Positions 56,490-64,000 of a stretch of DNA of 64,000 nt are shown piece after piece (within the stretch, counting starts at the first letter, position 1; every line of letters starts with the position of its first letter). The stretch comes from Allopusillimonas sp048270225 (GTDB lineage: Bacteria > Pseudomonadota > Gammaproteobacteria > Burkholderiales > Burkholderiaceae_B). Under the pieces are notes generated by a model. The model was not told the DNA's origin. It saw only the letters and a list, made by a program, of their open reading frames with translations, and did not search any database. The position numbers were made by a program, and so were the translations under genes. The stretch spans positions 248,001 to 312,000 of the forward strand of contig JBLWTG010000001.1 in the NCBI GenBank assembly GCA_048270225.1, in the 5' to 3' direction.

Positions 56490-57371
56490 TTGACGACAGA
56501 GTTCATGTTCATTGTCCAGCAGATCGTAAACGGACTGCTGTTGGGGTCCTATTACCTTTTGATTGCGCTGGGCCTGTCCATTATTTTCAGCCTGGGCGGG
56601 ATCGTCAATCTTGCCCACGGCGCTTTTTACGCCATTGGCGCCTATCTCATCGTGTTCCTCAGCGACAGGATCGGATATGGCATGGCGTTCGTGGTCTCGC
56701 CTATTGTGGTGGCGATGCTGGGCATGGTGATAGAGCGCTTGTTCTTCCGGCGCTTCTATCGGTCTGATCCTACGTTGAGCCTATTGTTCACGTTTGCGCT
56801 GTCCATGGTGATCGAGCAGGCGCTGCGCATGATTTTTGGCTCATCGCCCCTGCCGTTCTCCGTGCCGGCCTTTGCGCACGGCATGGTGGTCGCGGGCAGC
56901 TTTTTCTATCCCTTCTATCGGATCGGCATGCTGGCTGTGGCCCTGGTGGCCGTGGCGGGCACCTGGCTGCTGTTGAACAAGACGGCCTTCGGCAAGATCG
57001 TCAAAGCCGGCATCAACGACCCGGACATGGTGCGGGCCCTGGGGATTTCGCTCAATCCCGTCATGACTGCCGTATGCGGCCTGGGCATCGGGTTGGCCGG
57101 CCTGGCCGGTGTTCTGCTGGCGCCCATCACCGGCGTTCAGCCTGCCATGGGCCAGGAAATCCTGACGGCTGCCTTTGTGGTGGTGGTCATCGGCGGGCTG
57201 GGCAGCTTCTGGGGCGTGGTGCTGGCGGCAGTGCTGGTGGGGGTCATACGGGGCCTGACGTCTTACTTCTATCCGCCGGCATCCGAAGCATCGCTTTATC
57301 TGCTGATGTTGATCATTCTCATTGTGCGTCCACGCGGTTTGCTGGGCGAACGATTCGACCGCCTGGAGTAG
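56490..57371 (+). CDS. Branched-chain-type ABC permease LivH
   Basis: 293 residues, about eight helices. The N-terminal LLLGSYYLLIALGLSIIFSL (about 16-35), the GGIVNLAHGAFYAIGAY segment (about 36-52), and the EAA-like loop GKIVKAGINDPDMVRALGI (about 171-189) are diagnostic of LivH. The start is TTG at 56490, preceded by GGGAGACG; an ATG at 56505 is the alternative. It pairs with the fused LivM-ATPase encoded next, five bases later, to form the importer. Confidence 0.92.
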   Translation: MTTEFMFIVQQIVNGLLLGSYYLLIALGLSIIFSLGGIVNLAHGAFYAIGAYLIVFLSDRIGYGMAFVVSPIVVAMLGMVIERLFFRRFYRSDPTLSLLFTFALSMVIEQALRMIFGSSPLPFSVPAFAHGMVVAGSFFYPFYRIGMLAVALVAVAGTWLLLNKTAFGKIVKAGINDPDMVRALGISLNPVMTAVCGLGIGLAGLAGVLLAPITGVQPAMGQEILTAAFVVVVIGGLGSFWGVVLAAVLVGVIRGLTSYFYPPASEASLYLLMLIILIVRPRGLLGERFDRLE

Positions 57372-57376
57372 GCCAT

Positions 57377-59893
57377 ATGTCCAAGCAGGAACTGAAAATA
57401 CTGATTCCGGTAGCCCTGGGTCTGGTCGCGCTGCCGGCGGTCATGAATATGGGCGGCCTGACATACAGCACGGCGGTCGAGTGCATCGTGCTGGCGCTGG
57501 CCGGCCTGGCGCTCAATATTCTGCTGGGCTATACAGGCCTGGTGTCGTTCGGGCATGGCGCCTGGTTCGGCATCGGCGCTTATGCGGTAGGCATCCTCCA
57601 GCTGCGCTATTTTCCAGGTAGCGCAATCATTCCCTTGATCGGCGCAGTATTGCTGGTGGCGGTGATCGCATGTCTGGTCGGGCTGCTGATCCTGAGGCGG
57701 CGCGGCGTGTATTTTTCCCTGCTCACCCTGGCCTTCGGCGCATTGTGCTTTGCGCTTGCCTATCGCTGGACGGCGTTGACGGGCGGGGAGAACGGTTTGG
57801 GCGGCATAGAGCGCAACGCGGTGCTGGGCGTCAGCCTGGACAACTCGCTGGCGTTCTATGCTTTTGTGGCGGTGATCGCCTTCCTCGTAGTGGCTTTTGT
57901 GCTGCGCCTGGTCCTGTCACCTTTTGGCGCTGTGCTGACGGCCATACGCGAGAACGAGCTGAGGACGCGGTTTATCGGCTTTGACGTAGATGCCTACAAA
58001 CTGCTGGCCTTTGTTCTGTCGGCTGCCATTACCGGGTTGGCGGGAGGGCTGTCGGTGCTCAGTCACCGCATTGCCTCCGCGGAGACCATGTCGCTCGCCT
58101 TCTCGGGCGAACTGCTGGCCATCGTCCTGATCGGCGGCATGCGCAGCTTCTCCGGACCCATTTTTGGCGCGGTGTTTTATATCCTGTTCCGTGAGTACCT
58201 GTCGATGTATACCTCCGACTGGCTGCTTTACTTTGGGCTGGTGTTCATCTTCTTCATCCTTGTCACACCCGCCGGCCTGACAGGTCTGGCCACGCGCCTG
58301 CGGCGACTGGCCGTGCCGGAAAAAATCCGTGGCGCGGCCATGGGGCAGCGCGTGGTCGAAACGGATAAAGATTTCTTTCCGTCTTTTCTGTCGACGCAGG
58401 CGCCTGCCGCGCTGCACTGCCGCGAGGTGGACAAGACCTTTGGCGGCATTGCCGCCGTCAGGAATGTGACACTGGATGTGGCAGGCAAAGGTGTGCATGC
58501 ATTGATCGGCCCGAATGGTGCGGGCAAGACCTCGTTGTTCAATCTGATCTCCGGGATGTTTCCGGCGGATCGCGGCGCACTGGCGCTGGATGATGTATCG
58601 CTCAACGGCATGGGCGCCGACCAGGTCTGCGCAAGCGGTCTGGCCAGGTCTTTCCAGATTACCAATCTGTTCAAAGGCCTGACGGTACGCGAAAACCTGT
58701 GTCTTGCGGTGCTGGGCCGCGATCCGGGGCGCTTCTCCATCTGGACGAGGCTGGAGGCGCTGCGTGATACCCAAACCCAGACAGATGAACTGGTCAAGTA
58801 TCTGGGCGTGCAGGGCATGGAGCAGGCGCTGGCCGAAGACTTGTCCTATGGCGGCCAACGGGTCGTGGATATGGGCCTTGCTCTCGGCACTGCGCCGCGC
58901 ATACTTTTGCTGGATGAACCGCTGGCCGGCCTGGCCGCCGCGGAACGGGACCGCATAGGTACGCTGATCCGGCGCCTGGGAGACCGCATTGGCGTGCTGC
59001 TGGTCGAGCACGATGTCGATCGTGTCTTTGCGATGGCCGATCGGATCACTGTGATGAATCAGGGGCGCGTGCTGGTGGAAGGCGATGCGGCCGCGGTGCA
59101 GGCCGACGCCCGGGTGCGTGAAATCTATATCGGATCGGGCAGCCAGGCGCTGGCCGCCAGCGTGACGGCCGGCGCGCTGGGCAGTGAACTCGCGCTGTCG
59201 GTGAGCGGGCTGGATGCCTTCTATGGCAAAAGCCATATCCTGTCGGATATTTCCTTCGATGCCCGCAAAGGCGAAATTGTTGCGGTGCTGGGGCGCAACG
59301 GTGCAGGCAAGTCCACGCTGCTCAAAAGCCTGCTGGGCCTGGCCCGTCTGGGATCGGGGCAGATATCCATAGGCGGCAGGCAGATGCATGTGCCTGTGCC
59401 GGAAGTCATGGCGCGGCTGGGCATCGCTTTCGTCCCCCAGGGCCGGCGGCTGTTTGCAGGCCTGACCGTCAAGGACAATCTGATGCTGGGCCGGCTCAAG
59501 CGCTCGGGGCAGGGGAGTAATGGCTGGAGCGATCAGGAAATTTTTGATGTGTTCCCGCGCCTGAAAGACAGGTACGAGGTTGATGCAACGCTGCTGTCCG
59601 GCGGTGAGCAGCAGATGGTGGCGATTGCCCGTGCACTGGCCGGGCATGTGGAGGTTCTGCTGCTTGACGAGCCGTTCGAAGGCCTGTCTCCAGCCATGAC
59701 TGAAGAGGTCTTTAACGCCATTGTCAGCATCAAGAATCGCTTGACGATTCTGATTGTGGACCATAACCTCGATCTGGCCCTGGCGCTTGCCGATACGGCG
59801 CTGGTGCTGGACCGGGGCAGGATTACGCATCATGGTGCGGCGCGCGACCTGCTCACCGATCTGGAATTCCGTAAACAAAAACTATGGGTATGA
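57377..59893 (+). CDS. Fused ABC transporter: LivM permease + LivG ATPase + LivF ATPase
   Basis: 838 residues in one frame. Residues about 1-315 are a LivM permease (ALAGLALNILLGYTGLVSFG; GAWFGIGAYAVGIL; loop FGAVLTAIRENELRTRFIGF). Residues about 350-590 are a LivG ATPase: Walker A GPNGAGKT (about 378-385), signature LSYGGQR, Walker B ILLLDEP and the LivG-specific HDVDRVF. Residues about 605-838 are a LivF ATPase: GRNGAGKS (about 639-646), LSGGEQQM, VLLLDEP and DHNLDLAL. All four nucleotide-site motifs are intact in both ATPases. A linker (about 325-350, KIRGAAMGQRVVETDKDF) joins permease and first ATPase. Such M-G-F fusions are unusual; LivM-LivG fusions are more often seen. The start is ATG at 57377. 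Confidence 0.93.
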   Translation: MSKQELKILIPVALGLVALPAVMNMGGLTYSTAVECIVLALAGLALNILLGYTGLVSFGHGAWFGIGAYAVGILQLRYFPGSAIIPLIGAVLLVAVIACLVGLLILRRRGVYFSLLTLAFGALCFALAYRWTALTGGENGLGGIERNAVLGVSLDNSLAFYAFVAVIAFLVVAFVLRLVLSPFGAVLTAIRENELRTRFIGFDVDAYKLLAFVLSAAITGLAGGLSVLSHRIASAETMSLAFSGELLAIVLIGGMRSFSGPIFGAVFYILFREYLSMYTSDWLLYFGLVFIFFILVTPAGLTGLATRLRRLAVPEKIRGAAMGQRVVETDKDFFPSFLSTQAPAALHCREVDKTFGGIAAVRNVTLDVAGKGVHALIGPNGAGKTSLFNLISGMFPADRGALALDDVSLNGMGADQVCASGLARSFQITNLFKGLTVRENLCLAVLGRDPGRFSIWTRLEALRDTQTQTDELVKYLGVQGMEQALAEDLSYGGQRVVDMGLALGTAPRILLLDEPLAGLAAAERDRIGTLIRRLGDRIGVLLVEHDVDRVFAMADRITVMNQGRVLVEGDAAAVQADARVREIYIGSGSQALAASVTAGALGSELALSVSGLDAFYGKSHILSDISFDARKGEIVAVLGRNGAGKSTLLKSLLGLARLGSGQISIGGRQMHVPVPEVMARLGIAFVPQGRRLFAGLTVKDNLMLGRLKRSGQGSNGWSDQEIFDVFPRLKDRYEVDATLLSGGEQQMVAIARALAGHVEVLLLDEPFEGLSPAMTEEVFNAIVSIKNRLTILIVDHNLDLALALADTALVLDRGRITHHGAARDLLTDLEFRKQKLWV

Positions 59894-59905
59894 GACGAGG
59901 CAATT

Positions 59906-60688
59906 ATGTTTGAAGATGCAAGCATGCAGGGCACCAGGGTATTGATCACGGCCGGCGCCAGCGGGCTGGGGCTGGAGATGGCCCGTGTCTTTGTGGCCGC
60001 AGGGTCCGAGGTATTCATTTGCGACGTGAACGAGCAGGCCCTGGTCGCCGCGCGCGAGGAACTGCCCAAAATCCACACACGGGTCGCCGACGTTTCGGAC
60101 GAAGAGAGCGTGGCTGCCTTGTTCGCGCAGGTAGAGCAGGCGCTGGGCGGTCTGGATGTACTGATCAACAATGCCGGCATTGCGGGGCCGACCGGATTTG
60201 TCGAAACCCTGAGCCGCGCCGACTGGGACCGCACCCTGGCGGTCAATATCACGGGTCAATTCCTGTGTGCGCGCCTTGCGGTGCCGTTGCTGCGCAAATC
60301 CAGTGCCGGTGTGATGCTGAATCTCTCCTCTGCGGCCGGTCATCTCGGCTTTGCAGGGCGCTCCGCTTATTCGGCGTCCAAATGGGCTGTGATCGGGTTT
60401 ACCAAGTCGCTGGCGATCGAGCTGGGCGGTGACGGCATACGCGTCAATGCCATTTTGCCGGGAGCGGTCGAGGGGCCGCGCATACGCGCGGTGATTGCCG
60501 CCAAGGCGCAGACGCTGGGCAGGCCAGTCGAGGAAGTCGCCGCCTCCTACGAGCGTCAGGCTTCGCTGGGACGCATGGTATCGGCCCGCGATATCGCGAA
60601 TATGGCCTTGTTCACCGCCAGCCCGGCGGCAGGCAGCGTCAGCGGCCAGGCGCTGGTGGTGGATGGGCACACCCAACAATTGGTATAG
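59906..60688 (+). CDS. Short-chain dehydrogenase/reductase
   Basis: 260 residues, classical SDR. The nucleotide loop TAGASGLGLEMA (about 14-25), NNAGIAG (about 89-95), the catalytic Ser in NLSSAAGHLGF (about 137-147), Tyr/Lys in YSASKWAVIG (about 154-163) and the C-terminal GQALVVDGH are intact. It follows the transporter gene by 12 bases and GACGAGGCAATT precedes the ATG. Substrate unknown; the context suggests a 3-hydroxy to 3-oxo oxidation of the imported compound. Confidence 0.9.
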   Translation: MFEDASMQGTRVLITAGASGLGLEMARVFVAAGSEVFICDVNEQALVAAREELPKIHTRVADVSDEESVAALFAQVEQALGGLDVLINNAGIAGPTGFVETLSRADWDRTLAVNITGQFLCARLAVPLLRKSSAGVMLNLSSAAGHLGFAGRSAYSASKWAVIGFTKSLAIELGGDGIRVNAILPGAVEGPRIRAVIAAKAQTLGRPVEEVAASYERQASLGRMVSARDIANMALFTASPAAGSVSGQALVVDGHTQQLV

Positions 60689-60775
60689 CGGAAACGCGAA
60701 GCGCGTCCTGGCTGCGGATGGGCGGCCACGGCGGCGACCCGTGAGGGGCAATGGAAGACAAGGAGGCCACGGGCC

Positions 60776-61714
60776 ATGAAGGTAGCAGTGATTGGAGCGG
60801 GATTGATCGGCCAGGCATGGGCGATTGTGTTTGCGCGGGGCGGGTGCGATGTCAGGCTCTGGGATGGCGATCCCGATGCGCTTGCGCGTGCTCACGGCCT
60901 GATCGGCAAGCTGGCCGGCGTTCTGCAGGCGCGCGGCCTGCTTGCGGATGCGGCGGCCGTCATGGCGCGCATCCAGTTGGCCGGAACGCTGGAACTGGCG
61001 TTGGAAGACGCCGGGTATGTACAGGAAAATCTGCCGGAAAAGCTGGACATCAAGCAGGATATCTTTGCGCGCATGGATGCCATCGTCGGCATCGATACCG
61101 TGCTGGCCAGTTCGACGTCCAGCATTCCCGCATCGTCGTTCAGCGCCGCGCTGCAAGGCCGCGAACGCTGCCTGGTGGCGCATCCGGTGAACCCGCCTTA
61201 TCTGGTTCCCGTTGTGGAGTTGTGTGGCGCGCCCTGGACCAGTTCCAAGGCGATAGCCAGCGCCCGCCGCCTCATGCAGGAGGTGGGGCAGAAGCCGGTG
61301 GTGGTCAACAAGGAGCTCGAAGGCTTTGTGCTGAACCGCCTTCAGGGCGCCTTGCTGCGCGAGGCGTTTCGTCTGGTGGATCAGGGCTATGTCAGCGTGG
61401 AGGATCTGGACTCGACCGTCAAGGACGGCCTGGGTCTGCGCTGGGCCTTCATGGGCCCATTCGAGACGATAGACCTGAATGCGCCTGATGGACTGCGCGA
61501 CTATTGCACGCGCTACGGCGGCATGTATCAGTCTATCTCGACCGAGCAGACCGGCACCGAAGCCTGGGGCGAGGCGCTGGTCGCGCAGCTGGATGCGCAG
61601 CGGCGCGACCTGCTGCCGCAGGATGCGTTGCTGGCGCGCAGGATGTGGCGCGATGAACGCCTGATGGCGCTGCTGCGGCACAAACAGGAGCAGGACGCCT
61701 CCGGACAGTCTTAG
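60776..61714 (+). CDS. 3-hydroxyacyl-CoA dehydrogenase-family enzyme (lambda-crystallin / L-gulonate dehydrogenase-like)
   Basis: 312 residues. The Rossmann start VAVIGAGLIGQAWAIVFARGG (in parts, about 3-23), SSTSSIPASSF, AHPVNPPYLVPVVEL (about 138-152), KEVAGFVLNR-like KELEGFVLNRLQGALLREA (about 178-196), and LGLRWAFMGPFETIDLN match lambda-crystallin and L-carnitine or L-gulonate 3-dehydrogenases, which oxidise a 3-hydroxy group on a free acid. It lies 58 bases before the keto-acid cleavage enzyme, so it would make that enzyme's 3-oxo substrate. AAGGAGG precedes the ATG. Confidence 0.9.
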   Translation: MKVAVIGAGLIGQAWAIVFARGGCDVRLWDGDPDALARAHGLIGKLAGVLQARGLLADAAAVMARIQLAGTLELALEDAGYVQENLPEKLDIKQDIFARMDAIVGIDTVLASSTSSIPASSFSAALQGRERCLVAHPVNPPYLVPVVELCGAPWTSSKAIASARRLMQEVGQKPVVVNKELEGFVLNRLQGALLREAFRLVDQGYVSVEDLDSTVKDGLGLRWAFMGPFETIDLNAPDGLRDYCTRYGGMYQSISTEQTGTEAWGEALVAQLDAQRRDLLPQDALLARRMWRDERLMALLRHKQEQDASGQS

Positions 61715-61772
61715 CATTTGGCATCAAGATCCGTCATCCATCGCAACCTCACTACGACACTCTAGGATATCC

Positions 61773-62705
61773 ATGGCCAGTCATAAAAAAGTCATCATTA
61801 CGTGCGCCGTTACCGGCGGTATTCATACACCCAGCATGTCGCCGCATCTGCCGGTGACGGCGGAGGAGATCGCCGAGGGCGCGATTGCGGCGGCGCAGGC
61901 AGGCGCGGCCATTCTGCATCTTCATGCGCGCGACCCCAGGGACGGGCGGCCCACGCAGGATCCGGACGCCTTCCGTCCCTTTCTTGAAAAAATCAAGGCA
62001 TCTACCGATGCGGTCATCAACATCACCACCGGGGGCAGCCCCCACATGACAGTGGAGGAGCGCATACGCCCGGCCATGACCTTCAAGCCCGAGGTTGCCT
62101 CGCTGAACATGGGTTCGATGAACTTCGGTCTGTTTCCCATGCTGGAGCGTTTCAAGACCTTCGAACACGAGTGGGAGAAACAGCATCTGGAAAACAGCCG
62201 CGACCTGATCTTCCGCAATACCTACAAGGATATCGAAACCATACTGCGGCAGGGCACGGAAAACGGCACGCGCTTCGAGTTCGAATGCTATGACATCAGT
62301 CATCTGTACAACCTGGCCCACTTCATGGATCGCGGGCTGGTGCAAAGCCCGCCGTTCATTCAGTCGGTCTTCGGCATCCTGGGCGGCATAGGCCCCAATC
62401 CCGAGGACCTCATGCATATGCGCCGCACGGCAGACCGCCTGTTTGGCGACGACTATCAGTGGTCCATACTGGGAGCCGGCCGCAATCAGATTCCGCTGGC
62501 GACCATGGGCGCGGCCATGGGGTCGAACGTGCGGGTCGGCCTGGAGGATTCGCTCTGGATAGGGCCCGGCAAGCTGGCCTCCTCCAATGCCGAGCAGGTG
62601 AGCCGCATCCGCACTGTGCTCGAGGCACTCAATCTGGAGATTGCAAGCCCCGATGACGCGCGCGCCATGCTGCAGCTCAAGGGCGGCGACAAGGTGAATT
62701 TCTGA
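61773..62705 (+). CDS. Beta-keto acid cleavage enzyme (BKACE, DUF849)
   Basis: 310 residues, TIM-barrel zinc enzyme. Zn-ligand motifs are AILHLHARDP (two His, about 49-58) and the Glu in FEFECYDISHLYN (about 169-181); VINITTGGSP and SLNMGSMNFG are typical of the family. BKACEs condense a 3-keto acid with acetyl-CoA to give an acyl-CoA-type product and acetoacetate; known members act on 3-keto-5-aminohexanoate and dehydrocarnitine. Which keto acid is used here is unknown. The preceding dehydrogenase would supply it. Its stop overlaps the next SDR start by one base. Confidence 0.93.
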   Translation: MASHKKVIITCAVTGGIHTPSMSPHLPVTAEEIAEGAIAAAQAGAAILHLHARDPRDGRPTQDPDAFRPFLEKIKASTDAVINITTGGSPHMTVEERIRPAMTFKPEVASLNMGSMNFGLFPMLERFKTFEHEWEKQHLENSRDLIFRNTYKDIETILRQGTENGTRFEFECYDISHLYNLAHFMDRGLVQSPPFIQSVFGILGGIGPNPEDLMHMRRTADRLFGDDYQWSILGAGRNQIPLATMGAAMGSNVRVGLEDSLWIGPGKLASSNAEQVSRIRTVLEALNLEIASPDDARAMLQLKGGDKVNF

Positions 62706-63466
62706 TGGGCATGTTCGACCTGAGCGGACAGCTTGCCCTGGTGACCGGGTCTTCGCGCGGCATCGGCTATGCCGCAGCGCGGGCGCTCGGTCTGCAGGGG
62801 GCGACGGTGATCCTCAATGGCAGGGATGCGGCGACGCTGGGAGACGCCGCGGCGCGCCTGGCCGCCGAAGACATCGACACGCATGTACTGCCTTTCGATA
62901 TTGCCGACCCCGACGCGGCCATCGCTGCGGTCGAGCAGGCCAGGAGCAGGCTGGGCAGGATAGATATTTTCTTTTCCAACGCCGGCGTCCAGCATCGCGA
63001 GCCTTTGCTGTCTTACCAGCAGCAGGATTTTGACCGTGTGGTGTTCGCCAACCTGACTTCACAATGGGCGCTGGCGCGCGAGGTGGCGCGAGGCATGACG
63101 GAGCACGGACATGGTCGCATCATTTTTACAGGGTCGATTACCGCATTGCGAGGACGCCGCGACATTACCGCCTATACCGCCGCCAAGGCTGCGCTTCATG
63201 GGCTGGTGCGGCAATGGGCGGTAGAGTTGGCGGACAGCGGCATTACCGTCAACGCCATCGCGCCTGGCTACATCAAGACCGAGCTTACCAGCAAGCTGTG
63301 GAACGATGAGGAATTCAACCAGTGGTTGTTTGACCGCGTTCCGCAAAAACGCTGGGGCGACCCGGACGATATTGCGTCGGCGCTGGTTTTTCTGGCTGCG
63401 CGCGAGGCTCGTTTCGTTACAGGGCAGGTGCTGGTGGTCGACGGCGGCATGACCGCCAGCATGTAG
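62705..63466 (+). CDS. Short-chain dehydrogenase (gluconate 5-dehydrogenase-like)
   Basis: 253 residues, classical SDR: TGSSRGIGYAAARALG (about 14-29), SNAGVQHREPLL (about 93-104), catalytic Ser in FTGSITALRGRRD and YTAAKAALHGLVRQWA (Tyr/Lys about 157-161), then GQVLVVDGGMTASM. The QHREP loop and overall pattern recall gluconate 5-dehydrogenase-type SDRs, but the substrate is not fixed. It overlaps the BKACE stop by one base, so it belongs to the same transcript. It is convergent with glucokinase. Confidence 0.9.
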   Translation: MGMFDLSGQLALVTGSSRGIGYAAARALGLQGATVILNGRDAATLGDAAARLAAEDIDTHVLPFDIADPDAAIAAVEQARSRLGRIDIFFSNAGVQHREPLLSYQQQDFDRVVFANLTSQWALAREVARGMTEHGHGRIIFTGSITALRGRRDITAYTAAKAALHGLVRQWAVELADSGITVNAIAPGYIKTELTSKLWNDEEFNQWLFDRVPQKRWGDPDDIASALVFLAAREARFVTGQVLVVDGGMTASM

Positions 63467-63518
63467 TCATGCCTGGCGGTATGAGCGGCGTGCGCCGTCC
63501 CGCCAGGCCTGGCGGGCT

Positions 63519-64000
63519 TCACTCTTGCGAGAGCGTTTCCAGGTAGGCGGCCGCGCCGATCAGCGCAGGCTGCTGGCTGTTGATGACGAATACCGGGATG
63601 GCCGCCAGATACTCACGGAAGCGGCCTTTGTCCTCGAAGCGTTTGCGAAACGGAGATTGCCCGAAATACTCGCCCAGCTGCTTGATAATGCCACCGCCTA
63701 TATAGACGCCGCCGCGCGCGCCCAGGGTAACGGCCAGGTCGCTGGCCGCCGTGCCGAGAATGGCGCAGAAGGTATCGAGCGCCTGGCGGCACAGGCTGTC
63801 GGTGCCGGCGACGGCCTGTTGGCTGATGTCGGCCGGCGAGTCGTAGCGGGCGTCAACGCCCTGCTGGCGGCACAGGCAGGTGTAAATGAAGGACAGCCCG
63901 GCGCCGGACACCAGCCTTTCCATTGATACATGGCCGAACTGCTGGCGCGCCTCGCGCCAGAGCGTGAGTTCAAGGTCGTCCGAGGGCGCAAAGCTGACAT
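63519..64000 (-). CDS. glk: Glucokinase, C-terminal part (cut by the window end)
   Basis: The frame runs from the right edge (5' end missing) to a stop at 63519-63521. Visible residues include DLELTLWREARQQFGHVSME, RLVSGAGLSFIY, GGVYIGGGI and VFVINSQQPALIGAAAYL, the conserved C-terminal half of the Glk family (ATP + glucose to glucose-6-phosphate). The GARGGVYIGGGI segment binds the nucleotide, and the SxERLVSG region is typical of proteobacterial glucokinases. About half of the expected 320 residues is in view. Confidence 0.88.
   Translation of the reverse strand, partial: VSFAPSDDLELTLWREARQQFGHVSMERLVSGAGLSFIYTCLCRQQGVDARYDSPADISQQAVAGTDSLCRQALDTFCAILGTAASDLAVTLGARGGVYIGGGIIKQLGEYFGQSPFRKRFEDKGRFREYLAAIPVFVINSQQPALIGAAAYLETLSQE

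Noticed and set aside
57917..59878. A 653-codon open frame on the minus strand across the ABC fusion gene
   Set aside because: It mirrors the plus-strand gene in a GC-rich region, has no ribosome site or recognisable motifs, and the plus strand has all ABC motifs intact.
59882..61717. A 611-codon minus-strand frame across the SDR and dehydrogenase genes
   Set aside because: Same cause: antisense of two well-supported genes, with compositionally odd low-complexity residues.

Overview
The window looks like chromosome from a betaproteobacterium of the order Burkholderiales, most likely the Alcaligenaceae (the Bordetella / Achromobacter / Pusillimonas / Advenella relatives). The reasons are high GC with G/C-rich third codon positions, a Bug-type tripartite tricarboxylate receptor, the block cysS - glycosylase - accA - tilS - lysC - tRNA-Ser, and many CoA-linked and ABC-type catabolic genes. 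This is inference from gene content and order; no 16S or other decisive marker is present.

Layout. 0-3.5 kb: two small envelope proteins, an MscS channel, and an IclR regulator divergent from a Bug solute receptor. 3.5-10 kb: housekeeping genes (trmJ, suhB, a TerC-CBS-CorC membrane protein, uppP, lpxH, a cyclophilin, a TPR protein). 10-15.8 kb: cysS, an AlkA-type glycosylase, accA, tilS, lysC and tRNA-Ser(GCU) with its terminator. 15.9-17.3 kb: a small accessory patch after the tRNA with a T4 endonuclease V-like DNA glycosylase and two tiny proteins. 17.3-23.7 kb: a tightly coupled five-gene operon for a periplasmic molybdenum hydroxylase that passes electrons to a three-haem cytochrome c, plus its XdhC and MocA maturation factors. 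23.7-30.6 kb: a 3-hydroxyisobutyrate dehydrogenase-like enzyme, a lytic transglycosylase lipoprotein, a probable Fur-controlled PepSY module, and an NrtR-type regulator with two operator sites in front of nadC.

30.6-38.6 kb: an FMN alpha-hydroxy-acid dehydrogenase, a phosphoribosyltransferase-HAD fusion, an acyltransferase-SGNH membrane protein, a peroxiredoxin, a ClC chloride channel, an orphan REC-AraC response regulator and a Zn-ribbon/OB-fold protein. 38.7-43.5 kb: a decaying acyl-CoA island. A MaoC dehydratase is broken by a 7-bp tandem duplication, followed by a CoA-transferase, a stranded coding remnant, two paired acyl-CoA dehydrogenases, a truncated XRE antitoxin and tRNA-Arg(ACG). 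43.5-53.2 kb: an AAG glycosylase, a cold-shock protein and a complete kdp potassium system in the unusual order F-A-C-B-D-E.

53.2-64 kb: an adenine deaminase co-transcribed with an FCD-type GntR regulator. Divergent from these is a catabolic cluster: branched-chain-type ABC receptor, LivH permease, a single polypeptide fusing LivM, LivG and LivF, a short-chain dehydrogenase, a lambda-crystallin-type dehydrogenase, a beta-keto acid cleavage enzyme and a second short-chain dehydrogenase. The window ends inside glucokinase. The most notable features are the LivMGF fusion and its linked beta-keto acid pathway, the MaoC frameshift, the two NrtR operators, the endonuclease V homologue and the rearranged kdp operon with small leader ORFs. 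I saw no insertion sequence, CRISPR array or rRNA.
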